From assembly GCA_964472855.1 (NCBI GenBank), contig CAYYMJ010000001.1, positions 1-64,000 on the forward strand: DNA of 64,000 nt. The letters are read 5' to 3'. The DNA comes from Tranquillimonas sp964472855 (GTDB taxonomy: Bacteria; Pseudomonadota; Alphaproteobacteria; Rhodobacterales; Rhodobacteraceae). The notes under the pieces were generated by a model. That model saw only the letters and a program-made list of their open reading frames with translations. It had not been told where the DNA came from and made no database searches. Below are positions 26,056 to 34,753 of the stretch, piece by piece. Each line of letters opens with the position of its first letter. The stretch's first letter is position 1. The position numbers and the translations under genes are program-made.

Positions 26056-26811
26056 CTATTTCAGCAACAACGGCTCGGTTTCCCGGGCCATCCAGTCGGC
26101 CAGGGCCTTGTTGACCGCCTGCGGGGCTTCGACGCTGGGCAGATGACCGGCCGTGGTCTTGACCAGCCGGGCGCGGGGCATCAGCTCGGCCATGAATTCG
26201 TGGCGGCGCGGCAACACCAATTCGTCATGTTCGCCACAGATGACCAAGGCCGGCAGCCGCGCCCGTCTGAGCGTTGCCTGCTGGTCGGGCCGGCGCTGCA
26301 TGGCGCGCGACTGGCGAATATAGGCCTCGGTTCCCATGGCCCGGGCCATGTCGACGATGAATTCGGCAACCTGGTCACGCATGGGCCCCGGGGCCAGCGA
26401 AAATTTCGGCACCTCGTCCTGCATCACCGTGTCCAGCCGCCCGGCGCGCACCCGGGCAATCCGGGTTTCGCGGTCGGCGGCGTAAGACGGGGTCTCGGCA
26501 AGGCATGTGGTGGACATCAGCGCGATCCGGGAAACCCGGTCGGGCGCGCGGCGCAGGATCTCCATCGCCACCGCCGCGCCAAGGGAATGCCCGGCCAGCG
26601 CAAAGCGTTTGGGCGCCATACCCAGAACGGCGCCGGCCATTTCCTCGACATTGTCGGCCGCGCCCAACGACGGCATCAGGATCGACACCGAAGGGCTGAG
26701 CGCCTCGATCTGCGCGCCCCAAAGGCGCGCGTCGCACATGAAGCCCGGCAATAAAACCAGCGGTTCGGTCACGGCGCACTGCCCCGCGTTGCGGGTGGTT
26801 TCCACGGACAT
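26056..26811 (-). CDS. Alpha/beta hydrolase
   Basis: A 251-aa alpha/beta hydrolase-fold protein with the nucleophile elbow GHSLGAA, the late acid in VICGEHDELVLPRRH and His in TTAGHLPSVEAP, so a complete Ser-Asp-His triad. The opening LVLLPGFMCDARLWGAQIEAL is typical of the BioH / pimeloyl-like esterase group. The substrate is unknown. The start at 26811 (MSVETTRN) is chosen for homology; the frame is open to 26859. It converges with phaZ with four bases between stops. Confidence 0.82.
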   Translation of the reverse strand: MSVETTRNAGQCAVTEPLVLLPGFMCDARLWGAQIEALSPSVSILMPSLGAADNVEEMAGAVLGMAPKRFALAGHSLGAAVAMEILRRAPDRVSRIALMSTTCLAETPSYAADRETRIARVRAGRLDTVMQDEVPKFSLAPGPMRDQVAEFIVDMARAMGTEAYIRQSRAMQRRPDQQATLRRARLPALVICGEHDELVLPRRHEFMAELMPRARLVKTTAGHLPSVEAPQAVNKALADWMARETEPLLLK

Positions 26812-26913
26812 GGGAACATTTTCTCTGCCTCGGTTTCCGGATCGTTTTGTCCGGTTCATCCCGCAAGGCTAGCGAATCACTGATTTTTTCGCAAGCGCCA
26901 TGGCTGTTGCCGC

Positions 26914-27552
26914 TCAGCCGGGAAAGCGCAGACCGCGAAAGCGGGGAAAATCGGCATAGCGTTCGCGGCGTGCCTGCTGGTTGGGCTGCGGCGCCTCGCC
27001 AGCACGCAACAGCAACGAATTTCCTCCGATCCAGCCGCGAATCTCGCGTTTTGGCCGCTCGCGCCAGTGCAGGTTGAACGCGCAGAGCTTTGGAAAGAAA
27101 CGCATTTCGGAATAGGGCAGATGGTCATGCACCCACCAGGCAAGGTCGTGCCAGTGGCGTCCCGCGTCATAGCGGTCGGCGAACCAGGGGATCACGATGC
27201 AGGCCGCGGCGCCCATGCAGCCTTCGCCGTCGCGGTGATCCCAGATATGCCCGGCCCGGTCGGCGCTGCTTGCGGCGCAGTTCAACCCGTGCCGGTTGCC
27301 GAAATCGTTCAGCTCCCAATTGCGAAACCCGGACCGCAGGTGAATGGGCCCGAAGGTTTCGACGATCGGGTCCAGCAACTGCCTGCATAACTGGCGCCCC
27401 GCGGCGATGGCCAGATCGGGATCGTCGGGAATGTTGGAAATTTGATGAACGTCGGCGATTTCGCTGAACAGAAACGCGCGAAAATAGAAGTATTCCGATA
27501 ATCGCACCCGTCCGAGGCTTTCCAGCCCCCGCACCGAGCCCGGTTTGCGCAC
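26914..27552 (-). CDS. Peptidase M15-like / conserved hypothetical protein
   Basis: A 212-aa cytoplasmic protein resembling a D-Ala-D-Ala peptidase-like (M15 fold) conserved family. Family-type stretches are RLSEYFYFRAFLFSEIADVH, then HIWDHRDGEGCMGAAACIVIPWFADRYD and WWVHDHLPYSEMRFFPKLCAFN. The HxxH/D pattern around GHIWD and the later HDHLPY could form a metal site, but a zinc peptidase function is unproven. The GTG start lies two bases after the upstream gene stop. Alternative TTG start at 27588 would overlap that gene. Confidence 0.6.
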   Translation of the reverse strand: MRKPGSVRGLESLGRVRLSEYFYFRAFLFSEIADVHQISNIPDDPDLAIAAGRQLCRQLLDPIVETFGPIHLRSGFRNWELNDFGNRHGLNCAASSADRAGHIWDHRDGEGCMGAAACIVIPWFADRYDAGRHWHDLAWWVHDHLPYSEMRFFPKLCAFNLHWRERPKREIRGWIGGNSLLLRAGEAPQPNQQARRERYADFPRFRGLRFPG

Positions 27553-27553
27553 G

Positions 27554-28528
27554 CTACAAATCCCGGGCCCAGTTGAGCAGGATATCAAGGATGACCGGCG
27601 TCATCTCGGGGCTGACCGCGTCGCCGGCGATGATGTGGTGATAGGGGTCGCCCAAGATGTCGACCTCTTGCACCGTCGCCGGCCCGCCCCAGGCGGCGGC
27701 AACCTTGCGGGTTTCGGTATGGTCGGCCACCTGATCGGCCGGGTCGAACAGGAACAGCGCCGGGATTTGCGCCTGCGAAAAATCGGCTCCACGGGCAAAC
27801 TGTTCCAGCGCCCCCAGCGTAAAGACCGCGGTGGTCGGATAACGCGTGGTCCAACCTCGCGCGTGCGCCTCGCTCAGGGCATCAAAGCTGCGCTCGGGCC
27901 CGGCCACGATCGGGCCCCACCAGCGCACGGCCGGCCAGGTCAGAATGACCGACGCGGGCGAGGCCAGCCTGAAGGCCGGCGACATCAGCGCCATGGCGTC
28001 GACCCCGTCCAGCACACCGGGCAGACGCAGCCCGCTGGCGGCGATGGCCGAACCGTTGGACAGGCCCACCAGCATCACCTTGTCCCCAAGCCGCCGACCA
28101 ACCGCGACCGCTTCGGCCAGGTCCTGAAACCAGTCGTTGACCTCAGGCTCGGCCATCGCCGCGCCGTCGCGGCCGTGACCTGCGAAGCGGGTGAAATACA
28201 GGTTGGCGCCAAGACCGCTGGCCAGCAGGTCGGGCAAGGGCCGAACTTCGGGCGGGGCGGCGGAAAAGCCGTGCAGGTAGACGACCGCCCATTCGGTCTT
28301 GTCCCCCGGCGCGCCGGCCCAGACAATCTGGCGTTCGGACCCGGGGCGCAGGTTCAGCACGCTGGCCTCGCGCCCGGCGACCCAGGCGTCAAGATCGTCA
28401 CCGATGCTGGTGGGATCAAAGGTAATCGTGGTGTCCACCGGCTCGCGCGGGCCAAATGCCCACAGCGCCCCAACCGCGACGACCAGCAAAATGATCAACT
28501 GTCCCAACCACTTGGCAAATCTACGCAT
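27554..28528 (-). CDS. Alpha/beta hydrolase with N-terminal membrane anchor
   Basis: A 324-aa protein with a basic MRRFAKWLGQ start and one membrane segment (LIILLVVAVGALWAF, residues about 12-26), followed by an alpha/beta hydrolase domain. VVYLHGFSAAPPE is the oxyanion loop, LVGLSNGSAIAA the nucleophile elbow (Ser), and FLFDPADQVADH plus DPYHHIIAG the acid and His. It is probably periplasm-facing. The ATG overlaps the stop of the next-upstream hydrolase gene by 8 bases. Substrate unknown. Confidence 0.78.
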   Translation of the reverse strand: MRRFAKWLGQLIILLVVAVGALWAFGPREPVDTTITFDPTSIGDDLDAWVAGREASVLNLRPGSERQIVWAGAPGDKTEWAVVYLHGFSAAPPEVRPLPDLLASGLGANLYFTRFAGHGRDGAAMAEPEVNDWFQDLAEAVAVGRRLGDKVMLVGLSNGSAIAASGLRLPGVLDGVDAMALMSPAFRLASPASVILTWPAVRWWGPIVAGPERSFDALSEAHARGWTTRYPTTAVFTLGALEQFARGADFSQAQIPALFLFDPADQVADHTETRKVAAAWGGPATVQEVDILGDPYHHIIAGDAVSPEMTPVILDILLNWARDL

Positions 28529-29282
28529 CTGTTCCCTCCAGAATATCCTGCACGCTGTCGGCGACCAGCCGCAGGCAGGCTGGGTCTGAAAAACGGTGAT
28601 CGGCATGGCGCACCAGCGTCAGCCGGATGTCGGCACAGTCGGCGTGGGCCAGAAGCGCCAGCGCGTCGCCTTGCGGCACGTCGGCGTCGTCGGTTCCCTG
28701 CAGCAGACGCACCGGAAACGGCAACCGCAGGGGGCCGTTCATGACGAATTGCGCGCGCCCATCCTCGATCAGACGCTGCGTGATGGGATAGGGATCGTCA
28801 TAGTCGGACGGGCGCATCGTTACGCCATGGCCGCGCAATTCCTGCCGCTGCGCGGGCGAAAACCCGTCCCACATGCGCGCGGTAAAATCCGGGGCGGCGG
28901 CGATGCCAACGAACCCGGCCACCAGATCGGGCCGCTTGCGCGCAAGCAGCAGCGAAATCCAGCCGCCCATGGACGAGCCAACCAACACCTGCGGCCCGCC
29001 GGTAACCGCGGCAATCACCGCCTCGGCATCCTCGGCCCAGTCGCCGACGCAACCGTCGGTAAACGCGCCGCACGACCGGCCATGCCCGGAATAGTCGAAC
29101 CGCAGAAACGCGCGGCCCCGTTCGCGGCACCAGTTTTCGACAAACAGCGCCTTGGTGCCCTGCATGTCCGACATGAAGCCGCCCAGAAACACCACGCCCG
29201 GCCCCGCGCCGTCGGTCTTGCAATAGGCGATGCGCCGCCCGGACGGCGTGGTCTCGAACGCGCACTCGGTGCTGGTCGCCAT
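28521..29282 (-). CDS. Alpha/beta hydrolase (ABHD10-like)
   Basis: A 253-aa soluble alpha/beta hydrolase. GVVFLGGFMSDMQGTKA and FLRFDYSGHGRS are the ABHD10-type N-terminal motifs, VLVGSSMGGWISLLLA the nucleophile elbow, and VRHADHRFSDP the catalytic His. Proteins of this type act as acyl-protein or small-ester thioesterases. The ATG at 29282 gives MATSTECAFETTPSG; the frame upstream is non-homologous. It is first in a three-gene minus-strand run divergent from thrS. Confidence 0.8.
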   Translation of the reverse strand: MATSTECAFETTPSGRRIAYCKTDGAGPGVVFLGGFMSDMQGTKALFVENWCRERGRAFLRFDYSGHGRSCGAFTDGCVGDWAEDAEAVIAAVTGGPQVLVGSSMGGWISLLLARKRPDLVAGFVGIAAAPDFTARMWDGFSPAQRQELRGHGVTMRPSDYDDPYPITQRLIEDGRAQFVMNGPLRLPFPVRLLQGTDDADVPQGDALALLAHADCADIRLTLVRHADHRFSDPACLRLVADSVQDILEGTDA

Positions 29283-29453
29283 GCGCAATCGCGCCTTTCC
29301 GGCCCTTGGCCAATTTGCCACCCCACGGCGCCGTTCATCCTGCGGCGCGCGCGCGCAATTGACAACCACGTGCCGCCGGCCCAGATACGGGGCAACGACA
29401 TACCCGCAACCGGGCGTTCCGTAGGCGCCAGACCGACGAGGAGCCAGGCTGAC

Positions 29454-31412
29454 ATGAGCCTTGAACAGCCCCAGATTTCCCTGACATTTCCCGATGGATC
29501 CAAACGCAGTTTTACCGCGGGCTCGACCCCGGCCGAGGTGGCGGCCTCGATCTCGAAGTCATTGGCGAAAAAGGCGATTTCGGCGATCGTGAACGGCGCC
29601 CACTGGGACCTTCAGTGGCCCATCGGCACCGACGCCAATATCGCGATCAACACCATGGCCGACAGCGATCCGGCGCTAGAGCTGATCCGGCATGACCTGG
29701 CCCATATCATGGCCCGCGCGGTGCAGGCCCTGTGGCCCGACGTCAAGGTCACCATCGGCCCGGTTATTGCAAATGGCTGGTATTACGACTTTGACCGTGC
29801 CGAGCCGTTCACGCCCGAAGATCTGGGCGAGATCGAGAAAAAGATGAAGGAAATCATCAACGCACGCGACCCGGTTCGCACCGAGGTGTGGGAGCGTTCG
29901 CGGGCCATCGAATTCTACAAATCGAACAACGAGCCCTACAAGGTTGAACTGATCGAAACCATTCCCGGCGGCGAGGCCATCCGCATGTACTGGCACGGCG
30001 ACTGGCAGGACCTGTGCCGTGGCCCGCATCTGCAACACACCGGCCAGGTGCCCGCCGACGCCTTTCGCCTGACCAGCGTGGCCGGCGCCTACTGGCGCGG
30101 CGATTCCAACCGCGCGATGCTGCAGCGCATCTATGGTGTCGCCTTCCGCAACAAGAACGACCTAAAGGCCCACATGACGATGCTGGAAGAGGCCGCCAAG
30201 CGCGACCATCGCAAGCTGGGCCGCGAGATGGACCTTTTCCACATGCAGGAAGAGGCGCCGGGCCAGGTGTTCTGGCATCCCAACGGCTGGAAAATCTATA
30301 CCACCCTGCAGGACTATATGCGCCGAAAGCAGACCTCCGGCGGCTATGTCGAGGTCAACACCCCGCAGGTGGTTGACCGCAAGCTGTGGGAGGCTTCGGG
30401 GCACTGGGAGAAATACCAGGAGCATATGTTCATCGTCGAGGTCGACGAGGATCACGCGCGCGAAAAGACGGTCAACGCGCTCAAGCCGATGAATTGCCCC
30501 TGCCATGTGCAGATCTTCAACCAGGGGCTCAAAAGCTATCGCGACCTGCCCTTGCGCATGGCCGAATTCGGGTCGTGCAATCGCTACGAGCCGTCGGGCG
30601 CCCTGCATGGCGTGATGCGCGTGCGCGGTTTCACGCAGGACGACGCGCATATCTTCTGCAGCAAAGACCAGATCGAATCGGAAACCGCCACCTATATCGC
30701 CTGGCTGACCGAGGTGTACCGCGACCTTGGATTCCCCGAGTTTCGCGTTAAATTCTCGGACCGGCCCGATGTGCGCGCCGGGTCCGACGCGATATGGGAC
30801 AAGTCCGAATCCGCCCTGCTGGCCGCCACCCGCAAGGCCGGGATCGAGCCCGAGTTCAACCCCGGCGAAGGCGCATTCTACGGCCCCAAGCTGGAATTCG
30901 TGCTGACCGATGCCATCGGGCGCGACTGGCAATGCGGCACGCACCAGGTGGATTTCGTGCTGCCCGAACGGCTGGACGCCACCTATATCGGCGCCGACGG
31001 GGACAAGCATCGCCCCGTCATGCTGCACCGCGCCTGTCTTGGTTCGTTCGAGCGTTTCATCGGCATCCTGATCGAGGAACATGCCGGCAAGCTGCCATTC
31101 TGGCTGGCGCCGCGGCAGGTGGTGGTGGCCTCGATCGTGTCGGATGCCGACGATTTCGTGCGCGAGACGGTGGCCGCCCTTCAAGCCGCCGGTGTCCGGG
31201 CCGAGGCCGATCTGCGCAACGAAAAGATCAACTACAAGGTCCGCGAACATTCGGTCGGCAAGGTGCCGGTCATTCTTGCCGTGGGTGCCCGCGAGGTTGC
31301 CGAACGCACCGTGACCCTGCGCCGGCTGGGTGAAAACCGCACCAGCGTGGTGTCGCTGGACGATGCAGTGGCGCAACTGGCCGGCGAAAGCCGCCCGCCC
31401 GACCTGCGCTGA
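29454..31412 (+). CDS. thrS: Threonyl-tRNA synthetase
   Basis: Charges tRNA-Thr; class II enzyme, 652 aa, usual length. TGS domain at the N-terminus (ISLTFPDGSKRSFTAGSTPAEV), SAD editing domain, then the catalytic core with motif 2 (RMAEFGSCNRYEPSGALHG) and motif 3 (RACLGSFERFIGILIEE). The zinc Cys lies in MNCPCHVQIF at about residue 347. The anticodon-binding domain ends LRRLGENRTSVVSLDDAV. Start ATG has GAGGAG upstream. Nothing about the gene is unusual. Confidence 0.98.
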   Translation: MSLEQPQISLTFPDGSKRSFTAGSTPAEVAASISKSLAKKAISAIVNGAHWDLQWPIGTDANIAINTMADSDPALELIRHDLAHIMARAVQALWPDVKVTIGPVIANGWYYDFDRAEPFTPEDLGEIEKKMKEIINARDPVRTEVWERSRAIEFYKSNNEPYKVELIETIPGGEAIRMYWHGDWQDLCRGPHLQHTGQVPADAFRLTSVAGAYWRGDSNRAMLQRIYGVAFRNKNDLKAHMTMLEEAAKRDHRKLGREMDLFHMQEEAPGQVFWHPNGWKIYTTLQDYMRRKQTSGGYVEVNTPQVVDRKLWEASGHWEKYQEHMFIVEVDEDHAREKTVNALKPMNCPCHVQIFNQGLKSYRDLPLRMAEFGSCNRYEPSGALHGVMRVRGFTQDDAHIFCSKDQIESETATYIAWLTEVYRDLGFPEFRVKFSDRPDVRAGSDAIWDKSESALLAATRKAGIEPEFNPGEGAFYGPKLEFVLTDAIGRDWQCGTHQVDFVLPERLDATYIGADGDKHRPVMLHRACLGSFERFIGILIEEHAGKLPFWLAPRQVVVASIVSDADDFVRETVAALQAAGVRAEADLRNEKINYKVREHSVGKVPVILAVGAREVAERTVTLRRLGENRTSVVSLDDAVAQLAGESRPPDLR

Positions 31413-31418
31413 CGCCGC

Positions 31419-31751
31419 TCAGCCGGCCACGCCCAGCGCGGCGCGGACGTCACCGGCCCACCCCAGCAGCAGCCGGCCCCCGTGCTCGATGACCGGGCGT
31501 TTCATCAGCGCCGGGTGTTGGCCGATCAGCAGCACCGCTGGCCGGGTCCGGGCAGCGGCGTCCAGACCCCGCCAGGTGGCCGACCGGCGGTTGACCAGAT
31601 CGGCGCCGAATTTGGCGTGAAACCGCGCCAGATCATCAGGCGTCACCCCGTCGGCGCGCAAATCGACGAATCGCGGCGCAAACCCGGCCGCTGACAGCGC
31701 GCGCAACGCCCGGCGGCAGGTATCACAGCTTTTCAGACCCCAAACTGTCAC
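31419..31751 (-). CDS. Spx/ArsC-family reductase-like protein
   Basis: A 110-aa thioredoxin-fold protein of the ArsC/Spx/YffB family. VWGLKSCDTCRRALRAL contains a CxxC (SCDTC) near the N-terminus, then FVDLRADGVTPDDLARF and RPVIEHGGRLLLGW, which are YffB-type family landmarks. It is not an obvious arsenate reductase because the family is broader. The start is taken as GTG 31751 behind AAGGG; the frame continues to 31790. It converges with thrS. Confidence 0.8.
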   Translation of the reverse strand: MTVWGLKSCDTCRRALRALSAAGFAPRFVDLRADGVTPDDLARFHAKFGADLVNRRSATWRGLDAAARTRPAVLLIGQHPALMKRPVIEHGGRLLLGWAGDVRAALGVAG

Positions 31752-31801
31752 TTTTTTCCCTTTCGTGCCCCAGCGTAACACAGGTTTCACTTGTCATTTG
31801 C

Positions 31802-31828
31802 CACGCGGCACCCAACATGCGCCGCGTG
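31802..31828 (+). other. Inverted repeat upstream of the cold-shock gene
   Basis: CACGCGGC and GCCGCGTG, 8-bp arms with an 11-base loop, followed by ACGACTGACTTTTTC. It may be a leader hairpin of the cold-shock gene or a terminator. A second 7-bp inverted repeat (CGGCCGC / GCGGCCG, 31903-31922) lies just before the ribosome-binding site. Confidence 0.35.
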
Positions 31829-31942
31829 ACGACTGACTTTTTCTACTCTGACGACCGCTCCTGAAGGGGCAGCCGCGCAAGATAGAAGACAGGCTGCACT
31901 AACGGCCGCAATACCGCGGCCGACAACCAAAGGAGATACGGT

Positions 31943-32149
31943 ATGGCCACTGGCACCGTGAAATGGTTCAACACCACCAAGGGCTATGGCTTCATCGCCC
32001 CCGACGAAGGCGGCAAGGATGTGTTCGTGCACATCTCGGCGGTCGAGCGCGCCGGCCTGACCGGCCTGGCCGACAACCAGAAAGTCAGCTTCGAGGTTTC
32101 CGAAGGCCGTGACGGCCGTTCGATGGCCAACGACATCACGCCTCTGTAA
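31943..32149 (+). CDS. Cold-shock domain protein (CspA family)
   Basis: A 68-aa single cold-shock domain, binding single-stranded nucleic acid. RNP1 is KGYGFIAPDE and RNP2 VFVHISAVE, both intact. AAAGGAGAT is an excellent ribosome-binding sequence 8 bases upstream. A hairpin-rich upstream region of about 150 bases is consistent with a long leader, as is common for these genes, but no thermosensor can be claimed. Confidence 0.96.
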   Translation: MATGTVKWFNTTKGYGFIAPDEGGKDVFVHISAVERAGLTGLADNQKVSFEVSEGRDGRSMANDITPL

Positions 32150-32174
32150 AGCCACAGACGCCGCGAAATCAGGC

Positions 32175-32203
32175 GCCCCGGTCGATGCCGGGGCCCTTCT
32201 TGC
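32175..32203 (+). terminator. Putative terminator of the cold-shock gene
   Basis: A 7-bp stem GCCCCGG / CCGGGGC with a 6-base loop 25 bases after the stop, followed by CCTTCTTG. A GC-rich stem with a short pyrimidine tail, plausible as an intrinsic terminator. Confidence 0.55.
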
Positions 32204-32206
32204 CGC

Positions 32207-32497
32207 TCAGTCGCCCAAGCCCTTGCCCAGCGGAATACGCTCGACAGTGGTTGCATCGGCCGGGTACGACGCGCGGCGCGATGATGTCGCCGGATGGCGC
32301 ATCACCTGATCCCATGTCTGGGTCGTCGTGGGCACGCCACAGCAGATCACACCGTTCAACGCGATGGGTTGCAGCCCGGTCGGGCAATAATTGACCGCGC
32401 TGGGATATACATAGATCGTCGGACCGTCAGACGCCGCCGCTGCGGGCACGGCCGCAACCAGCGCCAGCCCCAGCCCGGCCAGAACAGATTTCATCAT
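32207..32497 (-). CDS. Small secreted protein of unknown function
   Basis: A 96-aa protein with a clear signal peptide (MMKSVLAGLGLALVAAVPAAAA, cleavage near residue 22) and no recognised domain. The mature part has a CPTGLQPIALNGVICCG segment with three Cys and ends in an Arg/Pro-rich tail. It may be periplasmic with a disulfide. It converges with the cold-shock gene. I do not recognise it. Confidence 0.55.
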   Translation of the reverse strand: MMKSVLAGLGLALVAAVPAAAASDGPTIYVYPSAVNYCPTGLQPIALNGVICCGVPTTTQTWDQVMRHPATSSRRASYPADATTVERIPLGKGLGD

Positions 32498-32634
32498 TGT
32501 CTTTCCCCCAAGGCGGGCTGCAGCCTGAGCCTGCCCGCAACATGGTTACCGACTGTGATGAGCGGCACGCCGCCTGTCAATTTCTGGATTGGAAACGCTG
32601 TGTTGACGGGGCGGGCACAACAGGCGCCAGCCGG

Positions 32635-33540
32635 TCAGGCGATCAGCCCCTGAAATTCGCGCCATTCGCCCATGCTCATCCCCGAGCTGTCCTGCGTCAC
32701 CGTCTCGCCGGCCAGCATGCGGCGGACACAATCCAGCGCCCGGCCCGACAAGGTGGCGCCGCCAAGGCGGTAATCTTCGAAGGCGCCATAGGCGAAGGGC
32801 ACCCAGTTCTTCACCAGTTGGCAAATCGTTTCGGCATAAACGCGGATTTCATATTGCGCGTGCGCATCGGCCCGCAGGCGCAGGAAATGAAACAGGTTGT
32901 GCAGGTCGGTTTTCCAATACCACTGGGTATAGATGTTGGCCGGCAGGTTCATGCGCGCCAGTTCGCGGGCCAGTCCCTGCTGCCCGTCCTGGCTGATCAT
33001 CGCCTCGTAATGGTCATAGCACAGGCGCGCGTCGTCGATCAGCCAGTCCAGCACACGCTGGGCCTCGTCCCCGGCCAGCGCCGCGCCCCGGCCCTGGTTG
33101 TTGACCTCGGACTGGGCGGCCAGCGCGTCGGCGGCGGGAATGTAGAATTCGCGGTCGAGAATCGAATAGCGGGCCGAATATTCGTTCACGTTGGCGGTGC
33201 GGTGGCGGATCCACTGGCGCGCAACGAAGACCGGCAGCTTCACATGCAGCTTGATCTCGCACATCTCGAACGGGGTCGAATGCCAGTGCCGCATGAGATA
33301 GCGAATCAGCCCCTCGTCGTTCGACACCGCCTTGGTGCCCTTGCCATAGCTGACCCGCGCCGCCTGGCAGATGGCGCTGTCGTCGCCCATATAGTCGATC
33401 ACGCGCACCAAACCGTGGTCAAGAACCGGGTGCGCTGTGTAAAGCTGCGCCTCCATCGCGGCAACGGTGGCCCGCCGGGTCTGGTGCGCGCTGCCGCGCT
33501 GGGCATCGATTTCCTGCTGCTGTTCCGCCGTCAGCGCCAT
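32635..33540 (-). CDS. thyX: FAD-dependent thymidylate synthase
   Basis: Makes dTMP from dUMP with methylenetetrahydrofolate and FAD. 301 aa. The ThyX signature RHRTANVNEYSARYS is at residues 112-126 (RHRxxSxNxxSxR type, here with Ala and Asn variation at the first Ser), with YWKTDLHNLFHFLRLR later. Start ATG gives MALTAEQQQEIDAQR. A divergent 204-base region to the next gene holds two inverted DnaA boxes, so replication-linked control is possible. No thyA is seen in the window. Confidence 0.96.
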   Translation of the reverse strand: MALTAEQQQEIDAQRGSAHQTRRATVAAMEAQLYTAHPVLDHGLVRVIDYMGDDSAICQAARVSYGKGTKAVSNDEGLIRYLMRHWHSTPFEMCEIKLHVKLPVFVARQWIRHRTANVNEYSARYSILDREFYIPAADALAAQSEVNNQGRGAALAGDEAQRVLDWLIDDARLCYDHYEAMISQDGQQGLARELARMNLPANIYTQWYWKTDLHNLFHFLRLRADAHAQYEIRVYAETICQLVKNWVPFAYGAFEDYRLGGATLSGRALDCVRRMLAGETVTQDSSGMSMGEWREFQGLIA

Positions 33541-33685
33541 GACATTCCCCCGCCGTCGCCCGTGAGTCGCCAGACACTATATCTTGGGCGGCCAGCGTGC
33601 GGAACCGCGATATCGGGTGAGGTGCTGGTGCGGCCACCGCACAGTTGGTTGAGAAACCGGCCGCGATCCCCCGCGAGACTTGACT

Positions 33686-33717
33686 TTATCCACAGGATGG
33701 CGCCCGCCTGTGGACAA
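33686..33717. promoter_or_regulatory. Inverted pair of DnaA boxes
   Basis: TTATCCACA (33686-33694) is a perfect DnaA box; TGTGGACAA (33709-33717) is its near-perfect inverted partner (TTGTCCACA on the minus strand). The arms form an 8-bp inverted repeat TCCACAGG / CCTGTGGA. They lie between divergent thyX and the lipoprotein gene, 28 bases before the latter ATG. Confidence 0.6.
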
Positions 33718-33744
33718 AACAAGATACCGAGGCAGTAGCGGCAG

Positions 33745-34752
33745 ATGAACAAGATTCCCCTGATGGCGGGGTTGTTGACCCTTGTCGGCGCGTGCGACGC
33801 GCTTGGAACCAGTCCGTTCAACGGGTCCACGACCGACACGACGACCACCACCACCGACACGGGCACCACCAGCACGGCCAACGTGCCGCCGGGCACCACC
33901 AGCCCCACGCCCACCGACGACATATTCCGCCAAGAGGCGCAGGACGCCACTGGCGCCGGCTATGCCGAGGGCTTCGTCTACGACTCGGCCACCGACACCT
34001 TCACGATCGACGGGCTCGCCTTTGACGGCGACAACACCTATGCCCGCGACAGCGTGATCGCCAGCCTCGGGCCGTTCGCGGTTTACGAAAGCGACGCCAC
34101 ATTCACCGACAGCTATAACAGCGAAGTCGTCACCCAGTTCGTGCATCGGGCCATTTACGGCGTGTCCACCAGCGGCCAGTCGGAATTTGCCATCGTGCGA
34201 ACAGGGTCCTACGTGGGCTATGGCTTTGGCGGGTTCATCTACCAGCGCAACGGCGGCGTGGTCCTGCCCACGACCGGTCAGGCCAGTTATACCGGCAGCT
34301 ATGCCGGCTTGCGCACCTTCAGCGGCGACACCGGGCTGGAATATACCGAGGCCGACGTCGCAATCGCCATCGACTTCGAAGATTTCCAGAACGGCGGCGG
34401 CGTGAAGGGCGACGTCTTCAACCGCAGGGTTTACGACCTTGCCGGCACCGATGTGACCCAGGACGTGATCGACGCGATCAACGTCGAATTCAGCTCGTCG
34501 TTGACCACGTTGCCAACGATGGTGTTCACCGTCAGCCCCGACATCGCCGACGCCAACGGCGAAATCGCCGGGGCTCTGACGTCGGAATTCATTGCCGACG
34601 ACGGCACGACCGTGGCCTTCGAGGATGGCAGCTATTACGCCATCGTGTCGGGCGACGATGCCGAAGAAATCGTCGGGGTGATCGTGATCGAATCGGCGGG
34701 GGTCAACAGCATCACAGCGCAGGAAACCGGCGGCTTCATCGTTTACCGCTGA
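33745..34752 (+). CDS. TbpB-like surface lipoprotein, probable Slam cargo
   Basis: A 335-aa lipoprotein with signal peptide and lipobox LVGAC (Cys 17), then a Thr-rich low-complexity linker (residues 28-50). The C-terminal half matches the transferrin-binding-protein-like beta-barrel: TGQASYTGSYAGLRTFSG, then DVAIAIDFEDF, and the closing SGDDAEEIVGVIVIE and ETGGFIVY. Residue +2 after the Cys is Asp, the classic inner-membrane retention residue in enterics, which may not apply here. It is followed by a Slam-like barrel gene one base after its stop. Ligand unknown. Confidence 0.7.
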   Translation: MNKIPLMAGLLTLVGACDALGTSPFNGSTTDTTTTTTDTGTTSTANVPPGTTSPTPTDDIFRQEAQDATGAGYAEGFVYDSATDTFTIDGLAFDGDNTYARDSVIASLGPFAVYESDATFTDSYNSEVVTQFVHRAIYGVSTSGQSEFAIVRTGSYVGYGFGGFIYQRNGGVVLPTTGQASYTGSYAGLRTFSGDTGLEYTEADVAIAIDFEDFQNGGGVKGDVFNRRVYDLAGTDVTQDVIDAINVEFSSSLTTLPTMVFTVSPDIADANGEIAGALTSEFIADDGTTVAFEDGSYYAIVSGDDAEEIVGVIVIESAGVNSITAQETGGFIVYR

Positions 34753-34753
34753 T

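Noticed and set aside
26913..28744. Long plus-strand frames opposite the hydrolases (for example 27545-28744)
   Set aside because: The minus-strand genes have catalytic motifs and tight junctions; the plus frames have no motif and Arg/Gly-rich content.
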